Of a stretch of DNA of 64,000 bases, positions 34,669 through 43,301 are shown one piece after another; position 1 is the stretch's first letter; every line of letters starts with the position of its first letter. A program made the position numbers and the translations under genes. Location of the stretch: contig NZ_JBLFFL010000001.1 of the NCBI RefSeq assembly GCF_051400755.1, forward strand, positions 930,001 to 994,000, written 5' to 3'. The DNA is from Parapedobacter sp051400755 (GTDB lineage: Bacteria; Bacteroidota; Bacteroidia; Sphingobacteriales; Sphingobacteriaceae). Under the pieces are notes generated by a model. The model ran no database searches. It saw only the letters and a list, made by a program, of their open reading frames with translations, and had not been told where the DNA came from.

Positions 34669-35364
34669 TTATTCCAACGGTTTTTCTACGATGACGTAGT
34701 GATATCCAAGCTGCTTTGACCACTTATACTTGAGCTTGGGAAGCGTTTTTCGCTTGGTAATCCTATGCAATACCGCATAGAGGTTCATCGGTTTGATTGA
34801 ATCCCAAAGCAAACTCTTGCATTTGACATACAGCTCATGAGGTGTCCGCTCTTTATGAAAGTAGTTCAATGCCATAAGCGCGTCAACAGCGATCTTCAGC
34901 GATTCCTTTTCATCTTCCGTGTGATGTTTGTGGTAGTCTATCTCGGGGTTTTCATCTTTCAAGATAAACAGTGTTTCCGTTTTGTCCTCATCAAGCAACC
35001 GCTCCATGTGATATAGGATGCCTTCTGAATTGATGGTTTTGGTCAGTCGATAGGTAAACCTGCTATCATCAGCGGGATTATGTTGATGATGGAAAAAGGA
35101 GAGATCAGCAGCACCTAAGCCTTTTCCGATGTCAGCCAATTCATCTAGATATAAATCCGGATGTTCCAACCGCTCAATTTCTCCGAAGAATGATAGTTTC
35201 CTTCCCATGAGGAAAGAAAGTTCTTCCGGTGAATAATGGTTAGCGATCCGCTGCAATATAATCCGATAAATGGCATTCATCGTGACTAGAGACAATTTCG
35301 CCTCATACGAACTCGACTCGGGAGACTGTGCTTTATTCATTGGCAAAGGGCTTAGGTATTCCAT
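34669..35364 (-). CDS. Hypothetical protein with possible HTH region
   Basis: 231 residues, not recognised. Residues about 38-85 (IANHYSPEELSFLMGRKLSF, then FGEIERLEHPDLYLDELADI) resemble an XRE-like helix-turn-helix. The rest is charged and soluble, with no signal or membrane segment. It is divergent from the small HTH gene at 35477, with two dyads between them. It could be a regulator or a second toxin-antitoxin-type component; this is a guess from context. Codon and base composition are lower in GC than the permeases. Confidence 0.65.
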   Translation of the reverse strand: MEYLSPLPMNKAQSPESSSYEAKLSLVTMNAIYRIILQRIANHYSPEELSFLMGRKLSFFGEIERLEHPDLYLDELADIGKGLGAADLSFFHHQHNPADDSRFTYRLTKTINSEGILYHMERLLDEDKTETLFILKDENPEIDYHKHHTEDEKESLKIAVDALMALNYFHKERTPHELYVKCKSLLWDSIKPMNLYAVLHRITKRKTLPKLKYKWSKQLGYHYVIVEKPLE

Positions 35365-35365
35365 A

Positions 35366-35386
35366 TTGTATAGTTTTTCTATACAA
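35366..35386. promoter_or_regulatory. Operator-like dyad, copy 1
   Basis: TTGTATAG-TTTTT-CTATACAA, a perfect 8-bp-arm inverted repeat 1 bp upstream of the minus-strand ATG at 35364. A similar site lies 53 bp away (35419-35439). Confidence 0.6.
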
Positions 35387-35418
35387 AAGAACAGGATTTA
35401 TTTCTATTTCCAAAACAA

Positions 35419-35439
35419 TTGTACAGTTTTTTTATACTA
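35419..35439. promoter_or_regulatory. Operator-like dyad, copy 2
   Basis: TTGTACAG-TTTTT-TTATACTA, same length and T5 centre as copy 1 with imperfect arms. It lies 37 bp before the HTH gene start. Two sites in a divergent spacer fit autoregulation by one of the flanking genes. Confidence 0.5.
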
Positions 35440-35476
35440 ATATTAGTTTTATCGATACAAAACGAATAACATAGAA

Positions 35477-35692
35477 ATGACCAAGTTAGGAGAATACCTC
35501 GCTAGACGTTCGGTAAATAAATCCATGGTAGCCAGAAGGACGGGGTTGAGCAAGGCTCGCCTCAATGAGCTTACACTCAACGACAAATCAAGGCTTCGTG
35601 TGGAGGAATTATTTTTGATAGCCAAAGCTATCGATGCAGATGCTTGCCACATGCTACAAGAACTTTGCAGGCACCTTGAATTACAAGCTTAG
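35477..35692 (+). CDS. Small XRE-like helix-turn-helix protein
   Basis: 71 residues, MTKLGEYLARRSVNKSMVAR. The HTH is at about 15-45 (SMVARRTGLSKARLNELTLN), followed by a helical tail (DADACHMLQELCRHLELQA). It is small enough to be a repressor or antitoxin-like DNA-binding protein. It is transcribed away from the 231-residue gene across a spacer with two matching dyads, so it probably binds them (inference). P8 starts 102 bp downstream on the same strand, so this promoter might also feed P8. Confidence 0.75.
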   Translation: MTKLGEYLARRSVNKSMVARRTGLSKARLNELTLNDKSRLRVEELFLIAKAIDADACHMLQELCRHLELQA

Positions 35693-35794
35693 CGTTTTGA
35701 TCGATGAATGAGGATTGGCAGGCCCGATGTACTGATGCAACAGTTTGATAGATTTTGCGTCTGTTAGGGAGGAAGCAATTACAACCCGAAAGCT

Positions 35795-38179
35795 ATGATC
35801 AGGAATTACATCAAAACTGCTTGGCGCAATCTGCTGAAGAACAAAAGGTCGTCTTTTATCAACATTGTCGGACTGGCATTGGGTATGGGTGTCTTCATCC
35901 TGATTGCGTTGTGGATCTGGGATGAGCTGTCGTATGATAAACACCATAAAAATTACGGCCGGATTGGGCGGGCTATACAACTCCAGACCTGGAATGGGGA
36001 GGTCTACAGCGGCCAAGCGATTCCACGCCCGCTGGAGCAGGAACTGAAAACCAACTATCACGAGCACCTGCAATACATTGTCATGGCATCATGGGAGGGA
36101 ACCCATGTATTGTCGCACGAGGACAAAAACCTTACGCAGGACGGCATCTATATGGACGCAGATGGCCCCAAGATGCTTTCGTTGGACATCATCCATGGCA
36201 GCATTGACGGCCTGCAAGACCCCAGCAGCGTGATGCTGTCCCGATCGGCGGCCAAGGCATTTTTCGGCGACGAAGACCCGCTGAATCGCCTGATGAAGAT
36301 CGACCAGAAACTGGAGGTGAAGGTGACCGCGGTTTACGAAGACCTGCCGTACAATACAACCTTCAGGAATCTGAAATTCATTGCGCCGTGGTCACTATAC
36401 GTCACGTCTGAACCGTGGGTAACAGCGGCGGCCACCCGATGGGGAAACAATTCCTTTCAATTGTTTGCTCAAATCCCGGAGGGCAGCAACTTTGCTAGCG
36501 TCAACGCAGCGATTATAAACGCCAAGCAAAATAATGTGCCCGAAGAAGATAAAAAATTCAACGCGCAGATTACCCTGCAGCCGATGAAAGACTGGCACCT
36601 GCGGAATGAATGGAAAGGGGGCAAGGTCGTCGGCGGGTTAATTGAATATGTAAAGCTTTTCAGCATCATCGGTGTATTTGTCCTGCTGTTGGCGTGCATC
36701 AATTTCATGAACCTCAGCACAGCCCGCTCGGAGAAACGGGCGAAAGAAGTGGGCATCCGCAAAACCGTGGGATCTGCCCGGCGGTTGATCATCGCCCAAT
36801 TTCTGAGCGAATCCGTATTGATAGCGCTCATTGCGTTCTTGCTGTCCATCTTGCTGGTCATGGCGGCATTGCCGTGGTTCAACGACGTGGCAGACAAAAA
36901 AATGTACATCCCTTGGCTTAACGGCTGGTTCTGGGGCGGTGGACTACTATTCTCCATCCTGACGGGCCTCGTCGCTGGCAGTTACCCTGCATTTTACTTA
37001 TCGTCATTCAATCCGCTGAAGGTATTGAAAGGCACGTTCCGGGCAGGGAAGCTGGCCAGCGTGCCCCGCAAGGTGTTGGTGGTGGTACAATTTACCATTT
37101 CCGTAGCGTTGGTCATCGGCACCATTGTCGTATTCCGGCAGATCCAGTATACCAAAGATCGCCCTGTAGGATACAACCGTGATCGGCTGATGATGGCGCA
37201 GATGGTGACACCCGATTTTTACGGCAAGTTTGACGTGCTGCGCGCCGCACTCAAAGAAAAAAATACCATTACAGAGATGTCATTATCGTCAAGTCCGCTT
37301 ACCGATGTATGGTCCAACAACGGCGGGTTTGATTGGGAGGGCAAGGACCCGGACCTATCGACGGATTTTGCCACGATATGGGTGACCCACGAACACGGGC
37401 AAACCATTGACTGGTATGTCAATGTCGGTCGGGATTTTTCGCGGGCGTTTGCAATGGATTCAACGGCCATCATCATCAACGAAGCCGCCGTAAAATTCAT
37501 GGGTATTAAGGACCCAGTGGGCAAGGTGATGAAGTGGGATGACACCGATTTTCGCATTATCGGCGTGGTGGATGATATCGTGATGAGTTCGCCATTCGAG
37601 CCGGTGAAGCAGGCGGTGTATCTATTGAGCTATGACAATGTCAACTGGATGAATTTCAAGCTCAATCCGCATAAAAGTACGGCTGCATGCGTCGAAGACA
37701 TTCAACATGTCTTTAAAGAGGTCGTCCCTAATGCGCCTTTTGAATACAAATTTGCGGATTCGGAGTATGCAGAGAAATTTGCCCAGGAAGAGCGGGTTGG
37801 TCAGCTGGCCACGTTCTTTGCCGTGCTGGCTGTCGTGATCAGCAGCTTGGGGGTATTCGGACTGGCATCGTTTGTGGCCGAACAGCGTACCAAAGAAATC
37901 GGCATCCGCAAGATCGTGGGAGCCTCCATTTTCCAGCTCTGGAAGCTGCTTTCAACGGATCTAGTGGCATTGGTATTTATTTCATGCGTAGTGGCTATCC
38001 CAATCGCCTATTATTTTTTGCATGAGTGGCTGCAAAAATACACCTATCGCTCAGCGTTATCCTGGTGGATTTTTGCTGCGGCAACCATCGGTGCTTTGCT
38101 CATCACCATGGTAATCGTCAGCATCCAGACCATCAAAGCCGCAACGGCCAATCCGGTGGATTCGTTGCGAGACGAGTAA
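35795..38179 (+). CDS. ABC transporter permease, duplicated FtsX/MacB type (P8)
   Basis: 794 residues from MIRNYIKTAWRNLLKNKRSS. The loops are SEKRAKEVGIRKTVGSA near 315 and KEIGIRKIVGASIFQ near 699. The second core has GVVDDIVM and the final helices YYFLHEWLQKY, as in its closest relative P6 (same length, 794). The tail is TANPVDSLRDE. There is no palindromic element, heptad array or sigma-54 module before it; a 102-bp gap follows the small HTH gene. It probably was adjacent to P7 before the toxin-antitoxin/HTH island entered (inference). Confidence 0.93.
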   Translation: MIRNYIKTAWRNLLKNKRSSFINIVGLALGMGVFILIALWIWDELSYDKHHKNYGRIGRAIQLQTWNGEVYSGQAIPRPLEQELKTNYHEHLQYIVMASWEGTHVLSHEDKNLTQDGIYMDADGPKMLSLDIIHGSIDGLQDPSSVMLSRSAAKAFFGDEDPLNRLMKIDQKLEVKVTAVYEDLPYNTTFRNLKFIAPWSLYVTSEPWVTAAATRWGNNSFQLFAQIPEGSNFASVNAAIINAKQNNVPEEDKKFNAQITLQPMKDWHLRNEWKGGKVVGGLIEYVKLFSIIGVFVLLLACINFMNLSTARSEKRAKEVGIRKTVGSARRLIIAQFLSESVLIALIAFLLSILLVMAALPWFNDVADKKMYIPWLNGWFWGGGLLFSILTGLVAGSYPAFYLSSFNPLKVLKGTFRAGKLASVPRKVLVVVQFTISVALVIGTIVVFRQIQYTKDRPVGYNRDRLMMAQMVTPDFYGKFDVLRAALKEKNTITEMSLSSSPLTDVWSNNGGFDWEGKDPDLSTDFATIWVTHEHGQTIDWYVNVGRDFSRAFAMDSTAIIINEAAVKFMGIKDPVGKVMKWDDTDFRIIGVVDDIVMSSPFEPVKQAVYLLSYDNVNWMNFKLNPHKSTAACVEDIQHVFKEVVPNAPFEYKFADSEYAEKFAQEERVGQLATFFAVLAVVISSLGVFGLASFVAEQRTKEIGIRKIVGASIFQLWKLLSTDLVALVFISCVVAIPIAYYFLHEWLQKYTYRSALSWWIFAAATIGALLITMVIVSIQTIKAATANPVDSLRDE

Positions 38180-38180
38180 T

Positions 38181-38221
38181 TGTCCGCTATTGAACAACAA
38201 GTGTTCGATATCGGACACTTG
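38181..38221 (+). promoter_or_regulatory. Enhancer-like double dyad (UAS) upstream of P9
   Basis: TGTCCG-N4-TGAACA at 38181-38196 and an imperfect 24-bp palindrome at 38198-38221 with core TGTTCGATATCGGACA, centres 21 bp apart. The second centre is 63 bp from the -24 GG. It starts 1 bp after the P8 stop codon. Confidence 0.8.
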
Positions 38222-38270
38222 CGGTGGCTACAAACAACGCAATCGACTGATTACAACCAATTTATCAATT

Positions 38271-38286
38271 TGGCGCAAAAACTGCG
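38271..38286 (+). promoter_or_regulatory. Sigma-54 (-24/-12) promoter for P9
   Basis: TGGCGCAAAAACTGCG, GG and GC 10 bp apart; the surrounding ATTTATCAATT and GACGAATTA are also shared with the P5 promoter, so the whole module was duplicated. Transcription would start near 38297, 36 bp before the P9 ATG. Confidence 0.85.
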
Positions 38287-38332
38287 ACGAATTACGTGGT
38301 TAAAATAGCAGGTCACCGAACACTGAAAAGAA

Positions 38333-40738
38333 ATGATCAAGACTTATTTCAAAATTGCGTGGCGGGCCATCCGCAAGAACAAGCTGTACAGCTTTGTGAA
38401 TATCTTCGGACTTACCACCGGCATCGTGGCCTGCCTGCTCATTGGCATTTACGTATGGAATGAAGTAACGTATGATACCTTCCACGAAAAGGCAGACCGC
38501 ATCGCTCGGGTGACGATGGAATATCAATTTTCGGGTGCGAATAACAAAATTGCCGTCACTGGCACCAAGGTGGGACCTGCTTTTAAACGAAATTTCCCAC
38601 AGATCGAACGTTATGTGCGCACCTACAAATATCCACGCGTGGTTTCCGATGGCCGCCAGGCATTCGAGGAAAAACAAGTGGTATATGCGGATAACGATTT
38701 TTTCAACATTTTTTCTTTTCCCCTTTTGCGGGGTAATGGCCATACGGCGCTGGATGTGCCAAATAAAATCGTGCTTTCGGAATCCACGGCAAAAAAATAC
38801 TTTGGCAGCGGAAATCCCATTGGAGAAACTTTGACCTTGGACGGTGAACCACTCGCCTACGAAGTTACTGGCATTGTGGAAGATGCACCTCAAAATTCGC
38901 AGATTCAGTATGATATGCTGGTTTCTTTTGCCAGCATGAGCGCAGCCGCCAAGGAGGAATGGAAGAGCGCCAACTACATCACCTACCTGTTGCTGAATGA
39001 TGGCAGGGAGCTGAACGGGTTAGCCGACCAGATTACGGCATACATGAAACAGGTGAACCGAGAAGAAATGGGTATGCCGGAAAACGGCCCCGACTTCTGG
39101 ACGTATCATCTTGAGCCATTAAAATCGGTGCACCTACATTCCCAACTCGATGGTTTGGAACCGAACGGCAATATCGTCTATTGCTACGTACTGAGTATTG
39201 TGGCGTTGCTCATTCTATTGATTGCGTGCGTGAATTACATCAACCTGGCCACGGCCCAATCGGTAAGCCGTGGCACGGAGATTGGCATTCGCAAGGTGAT
39301 GGGTGCCGGCAAATCGCAGTTATGGAAGCAATTCTTGGGGGAATCATTTTTTATAACGCTGTTGGCAACGCTTTTAGCGTTGACAATCGGCACCGCACTC
39401 TTACCCCTATTCAACGCGGTGACTGGCAAGGAGTTTTCGAGCACCGCGTTTCTCCAGCCGCGTTTTTTGGCCTTAACCCTATTTTTAAGTATTGTCATCA
39501 GCTTTATAGCCGGTGCCTATCCGGCTTTTATCCTGACGAGCACCAAATTGGTGAATATCCTGAAATCGGGCATACGGGTTTCCAGTTCAGGCGGCTTGAT
39601 CCGGAAGTCATTGATTACCTTCCAGTTTGCCATTGCCGTCTTTCTAATAGCAACTACACTGATTGTGACGCAACAGTTATCCTATATCCAAAAAAAGAAC
39701 TTGGGTTACGAGCGCGAGCAGGTGGTGATATTGCCTGTGGATGCCAAGACCAAACCGCTTTATCAACAGTTGAAGACTGCTTTCCAAAATACGCCGGGCG
39801 TGGTAAGCGTGACAGGCTCCTATGAAGATCCCACTTCCATCGGATGGGGAGACGGCATTACGGTAGCGGGCGACCACGGCACACAGGAATTGTCCCTGAA
39901 TGCGACCCCGGTGGATCTCGACTACCTGAAAACGATGGGTATGGAACTGGCGGCGGGACGGGATTTTACGCGCGCAGATCTCGCCCTCCAGGATACCAGC
40001 AACAATTACCAGAACTTCCGGTCTACGTTTTTGCTCAACGAAAAGGCAGTGGCCGAGCTCGGCTGGACACCCGAGCAGGCTGTCGGGAAAACGGTTTTGC
40101 GGTACGGACCTGGAACAGTCGTCGGCGTGGTCAAGGACTTCCATTTCGAGTCGTTGCATGCACCTGTCGGCCCGCTACTGATTTTCTTAGACACGAATGC
40201 GATACGGCAACTCTTTGTAAAGATCCAGACTCAACATACAGCTGAAACCCTGTCTGCATTGGAATCGGTGTGGAAATCGCGCATTGCGCACCGTCCGTTT
40301 GATTACCACTTCATGGACGAAGACTTTGATGCACTCTACAGGGCAGAACAACGCACCGCCAGCATCTTTTCGCTGTTTTCAACGGTCGCCATTGTTTTGG
40401 CTTGTCTCGGATTATTTGCCTTAGCGGCGTTTACGACCGTGCAACGTACCAAAGAAATCGGTATTCGGAAGGTACTCGGAGCGAATACCAGTGACATTAC
40501 ATTCATGGTGTCCGGGCAGTTTCTGAGGTTAGTTGCCATCGCCATCCTGGTCGCCTCGCCCCTAGCTTGGTGGGCAGGCAGCAATTGGCTACAGGACTTC
40601 GCCTATCGCATTGACATACAATGGTGGATTTTCGCCGCGGCTGGTTTGCTCGCCATCGTTATTGCGCTGGCAACGGTGAGTTATCACGCCATCCTGGCGG
40701 CAGTGGCCAATCCGGTGGACTCGCTAAGGGATGAATAA
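38333..40738 (+). CDS. ABC transporter permease, duplicated FtsX/MacB type (P9)
   Basis: 801 residues from MIKTYFKIAWRAIRKNKLYS. The loops are RGTEIGIRKVMGAGKSQ near 313 and KEIGIRKVLGANTSD near 705, the second with asparagine where others have serine or threonine. The second core has GVVKDFHF. A GSNWLQDFAYRID segment replaces the usual AMNKWL-DFAYRID. The tail is VANPVDSLRDE. As first gene behind a sigma-54 module it may head the long unit P9-P17, in which no further enhancer module was found. P10 follows after 10 bp. Confidence 0.94.
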   Translation: MIKTYFKIAWRAIRKNKLYSFVNIFGLTTGIVACLLIGIYVWNEVTYDTFHEKADRIARVTMEYQFSGANNKIAVTGTKVGPAFKRNFPQIERYVRTYKYPRVVSDGRQAFEEKQVVYADNDFFNIFSFPLLRGNGHTALDVPNKIVLSESTAKKYFGSGNPIGETLTLDGEPLAYEVTGIVEDAPQNSQIQYDMLVSFASMSAAAKEEWKSANYITYLLLNDGRELNGLADQITAYMKQVNREEMGMPENGPDFWTYHLEPLKSVHLHSQLDGLEPNGNIVYCYVLSIVALLILLIACVNYINLATAQSVSRGTEIGIRKVMGAGKSQLWKQFLGESFFITLLATLLALTIGTALLPLFNAVTGKEFSSTAFLQPRFLALTLFLSIVISFIAGAYPAFILTSTKLVNILKSGIRVSSSGGLIRKSLITFQFAIAVFLIATTLIVTQQLSYIQKKNLGYEREQVVILPVDAKTKPLYQQLKTAFQNTPGVVSVTGSYEDPTSIGWGDGITVAGDHGTQELSLNATPVDLDYLKTMGMELAAGRDFTRADLALQDTSNNYQNFRSTFLLNEKAVAELGWTPEQAVGKTVLRYGPGTVVGVVKDFHFESLHAPVGPLLIFLDTNAIRQLFVKIQTQHTAETLSALESVWKSRIAHRPFDYHFMDEDFDALYRAEQRTASIFSLFSTVAIVLACLGLFALAAFTTVQRTKEIGIRKVLGANTSDITFMVSGQFLRLVAIAILVASPLAWWAGSNWLQDFAYRIDIQWWIFAAAGLLAIVIALATVSYHAILAAVANPVDSLRDE

Positions 40739-40748
40739 TTAGTTGACC

Positions 40749-43109
40749 ATGATCAGGAACTATATCAAAACCGCTTGGCGTAATTTAATCCGGAACAAGG
40801 GTTTCGCGATGATCAACCTGATGGGGCTGACCATCGGGATGGCCTGTACCATGCTTATTCTACTGTGGATACGGGATGAAATCAACTATGATAAATTCCA
40901 TGAGCACTACGATGATATTCATACGGTAATCGCCAACCGGGATTTTAAGAACCGGATCTTCACCGATTACAACATGGTATTGCCGCTTGCCGGTGCATTG
41001 GAGGATACCGACCCTCAGATCCGCCATGCGGTGGTGACGACACAGGGTTATGACCTAACCCTTCGCTACAACGATGTCGTGCTCCAAAAGAGCAGCTATA
41101 CGGTAAGTGAGCATTTCTTCGACGTATTTACCTGGACATTCATCAAAGGGAATCCCGCAACGGCGATCGCCGACCCTTCGTCCATCGTGCTGACACAGGC
41201 TGCAACCAAGGCCATATTCGGCGATGAGGATCCCATCGGCAAGGCCATCACCGTTGTGGAAGAGAACAGGGAGCTGACGGTAACGGCGGTGGTAGCCGAT
41301 CCCCCGGGCAATTCGAGCTTCCAGTTTGACCTGATACGTCCGTTCAATTATTCGGATGAAGATGTCCGGCAGATGATGAATAACTGGAACGGGTCGAGCT
41401 GGCGGCTATACATACAGTCGGTTCCGGGAGCAGATATGCAGCAAATAGACAAGACCATCAATGCCGTAAAAAAACAACACGATCCTCATGATGCGGGTAG
41501 CACCTACTTCACCTTCCCGATGAGCAAGTGGCGGCTGCACAGCGAATTCAAGGATGGGAAAAATGTGGGCGGCATGGTTACATACGTGCGGCTTTTTGGG
41601 ATCATTTCCGCAATCATCCTCCTGATCGCTTGCATGAATTTCATGAATCTTTCCACGGCGCGATCCGAGAAACGTTCAAAAGAAGTCGGTATACGCAAAA
41701 CCCTTGGGAGCGGAAAACTGTCTCTGGCGCTGCAGTTCTTTTGCGAATCCACCATCCTCGTGCTGGCGGCTTTTCTACTTGCCGTGATGGCGGTTTACGT
41801 ATTGTTGCCGGCATTCAATACCTTAGTCGGCAAAGACCTGTCACTCGATGTCGGCCAACCTTATTTCTGGATAGGGACATTTGCTATTGTTTTCCTTACC
41901 GGTATCATGGCTGGCAGCTACCCCGCATTATATCTTTCCTCCTTCAACCCGGTGAAGGTGTTGAAAGGAACATTCCTTGCGGGCAGCAACGCGGCTATGC
42001 AGCGGAATTTTCTCGTGGTAGTGCAGTTTGTTATTTCCATCATGCTCATTTCAGCCACCGTCATCGTATATCAACAGATACAACATGTCAAGAATCGGGA
42101 TATGGGTTATGAAGCCGATAACCTGATTATGGCAACAGGTACGGACAATACCGATAAAAACTTCGCCGTCATCAAGCAAGAACTGATCGAAAGCCGGCTG
42201 GTACAGGCCGTTACCCGGTCAAGTTCGCCTATTACCCAGGTCTGGTGGAAATCAGGCGCACCCGATTGGAACGGGAAACCTGCCGATTTGAGCCTGATCG
42301 TTTCAGGTATCCGCGCGGATGTGGATTTTACCAAAACAATGGGCATAGCGCTGCTGCAAGGACATGATTTCACGGGGATGCCTTCCGATTCGGCTTCCAT
42401 ATTGCTAAACCGCGCGGCTATTGAAGCCATGAATCTGGAAAATCCGATCGGCATGGAAATGCGTTTCGGTGAGGAAAAATACGAGGTGATCGGCGTGACG
42501 GAGAACATCATCATGGAGTCCCCGTATCAACCGGTAGACCCGATGCTCACGTTTTACAATCCGGACAATACGGGTGTCATCAGCCTGCGCCTAAACGAGG
42601 GCGTACCGCCGCAGCAGGCGTTGCCATTCATTGAATCGGTTTTCAAGAAGTACAATCCGGCCTATCCTTTCGTATACCAGTTCGCCGATGAAGAATTCGA
42701 CAATAAATTCCTGACAGAGCAGCTGATCAGCAAGGTCACGAACATTTTCGCTGGCTTAGCCATTTTCCTCTGCTGCATCGGTTTGGCTGGTCTGGCGGCA
42801 TTCACGATAGAGAAACGTTTCAAGGAGATCGGCATCCGGAAAGTGCTGGGTGCCACGGTGCAGCAGGTACTCTTTCTGATATCGAGGCAATTTTTGAAAC
42901 TGGTGCTCCTTTCGTTCGCCATTGCTGCCCCCATCAGCTGGTGGTTGATGCACAATTGGTTGACGCAGTATACGTACCATATCGAAATAAGCGTATGGGT
43001 ATTTGTCGCGGTGGGATTGCTTGTGTTGTTGCTGGCATTGGCCATGGTCTGTCTGAACACCCTTCGTGCAGCGTTGACCAATCCGGTAAATAGTCTGAGG
43101 GATGAGTGA
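40749..43109 (+). CDS. ABC transporter permease, duplicated FtsX/MacB type (P10)
   Basis: 786 residues from MIRNYIKTAWRNLIRNKGFA; a TTG two codons upstream is in frame but the ATG matches all paralogues. The loops are SEKRSKEVGIRKTLGSG near 309 and KEIGIRKVLGATVQQ near 690. The second core has GVTENIIM, and the end of the second FtsX domain is divergent (WVFVAVGLLVLLLALAMVCL), with tail LTNPVNSLRDE. Only 10 bp separate it from P9, the tightest gap between permeases, so translation is probably coupled. The first of the main-type palindromic elements follows. Confidence 0.93.
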   Translation: MIRNYIKTAWRNLIRNKGFAMINLMGLTIGMACTMLILLWIRDEINYDKFHEHYDDIHTVIANRDFKNRIFTDYNMVLPLAGALEDTDPQIRHAVVTTQGYDLTLRYNDVVLQKSSYTVSEHFFDVFTWTFIKGNPATAIADPSSIVLTQAATKAIFGDEDPIGKAITVVEENRELTVTAVVADPPGNSSFQFDLIRPFNYSDEDVRQMMNNWNGSSWRLYIQSVPGADMQQIDKTINAVKKQHDPHDAGSTYFTFPMSKWRLHSEFKDGKNVGGMVTYVRLFGIISAIILLIACMNFMNLSTARSEKRSKEVGIRKTLGSGKLSLALQFFCESTILVLAAFLLAVMAVYVLLPAFNTLVGKDLSLDVGQPYFWIGTFAIVFLTGIMAGSYPALYLSSFNPVKVLKGTFLAGSNAAMQRNFLVVVQFVISIMLISATVIVYQQIQHVKNRDMGYEADNLIMATGTDNTDKNFAVIKQELIESRLVQAVTRSSSPITQVWWKSGAPDWNGKPADLSLIVSGIRADVDFTKTMGIALLQGHDFTGMPSDSASILLNRAAIEAMNLENPIGMEMRFGEEKYEVIGVTENIIMESPYQPVDPMLTFYNPDNTGVISLRLNEGVPPQQALPFIESVFKKYNPAYPFVYQFADEEFDNKFLTEQLISKVTNIFAGLAIFLCCIGLAGLAAFTIEKRFKEIGIRKVLGATVQQVLFLISRQFLKLVLLSFAIAAPISWWLMHNWLTQYTYHIEISVWVFVAVGLLVLLLALAMVCLNTLRAALTNPVNSLRDE

Positions 43110-43116
43110 TGTTGGG

Positions 43117-43195
43117 GTTTTAGCCCATTGCTCCCCGTCTGGATCCGAGGCGCTCCGCTTTCGTATCCTAGGTCGGGTCCGCAACAGGCTAAAAC
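43117..43195. repeat. Palindromic intergenic element, copy C (after P10)
   Basis: 79 bp. The outer 15-base arms start GTTTTAGCCC and end GGCTAAAAC with two mismatches. The inner stem is CCCG.../...CGGG with GGATCCG paired to CGTATCC. It starts 7 bp after the P10 stop. Confidence 0.8.
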
Positions 43196-43229
43196 AGTGA
43201 AGGTAGGAAAAGGAATTGGGGATAAGTAA

Positions 43230-43299
43230 GTGGTGGTCGGTGAGTGGTGAATGGGGAGTGGTAGCGGGCCAGTCTGTTGTCTAGTATCTAGTGTCTAAA
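43230..43299 (+). repeat. Heptanucleotide array, 10 units, before P11
   Basis: Five G-rich heptads (GTGGTGG, TCGGTGA, GTGGTGA, ATGGGGA, GTGGTAG), a CGGGCCA unit, then GTCTGTT, GTCTAGT, ATCTAGT, GTCTAAA, all in one 7-bp phase over 70 bp. Two A residues follow, then the P11 ATG. Confidence 0.8.
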
Positions 43300-43301
43300 A
43301 A

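Noticed and set aside
35715..35731. TGGCAGG-like sequence before P8 as a sigma-54 promoter
   Set aside because: The -12 GC is missing and no enhancer dyads are found 63 bp upstream.
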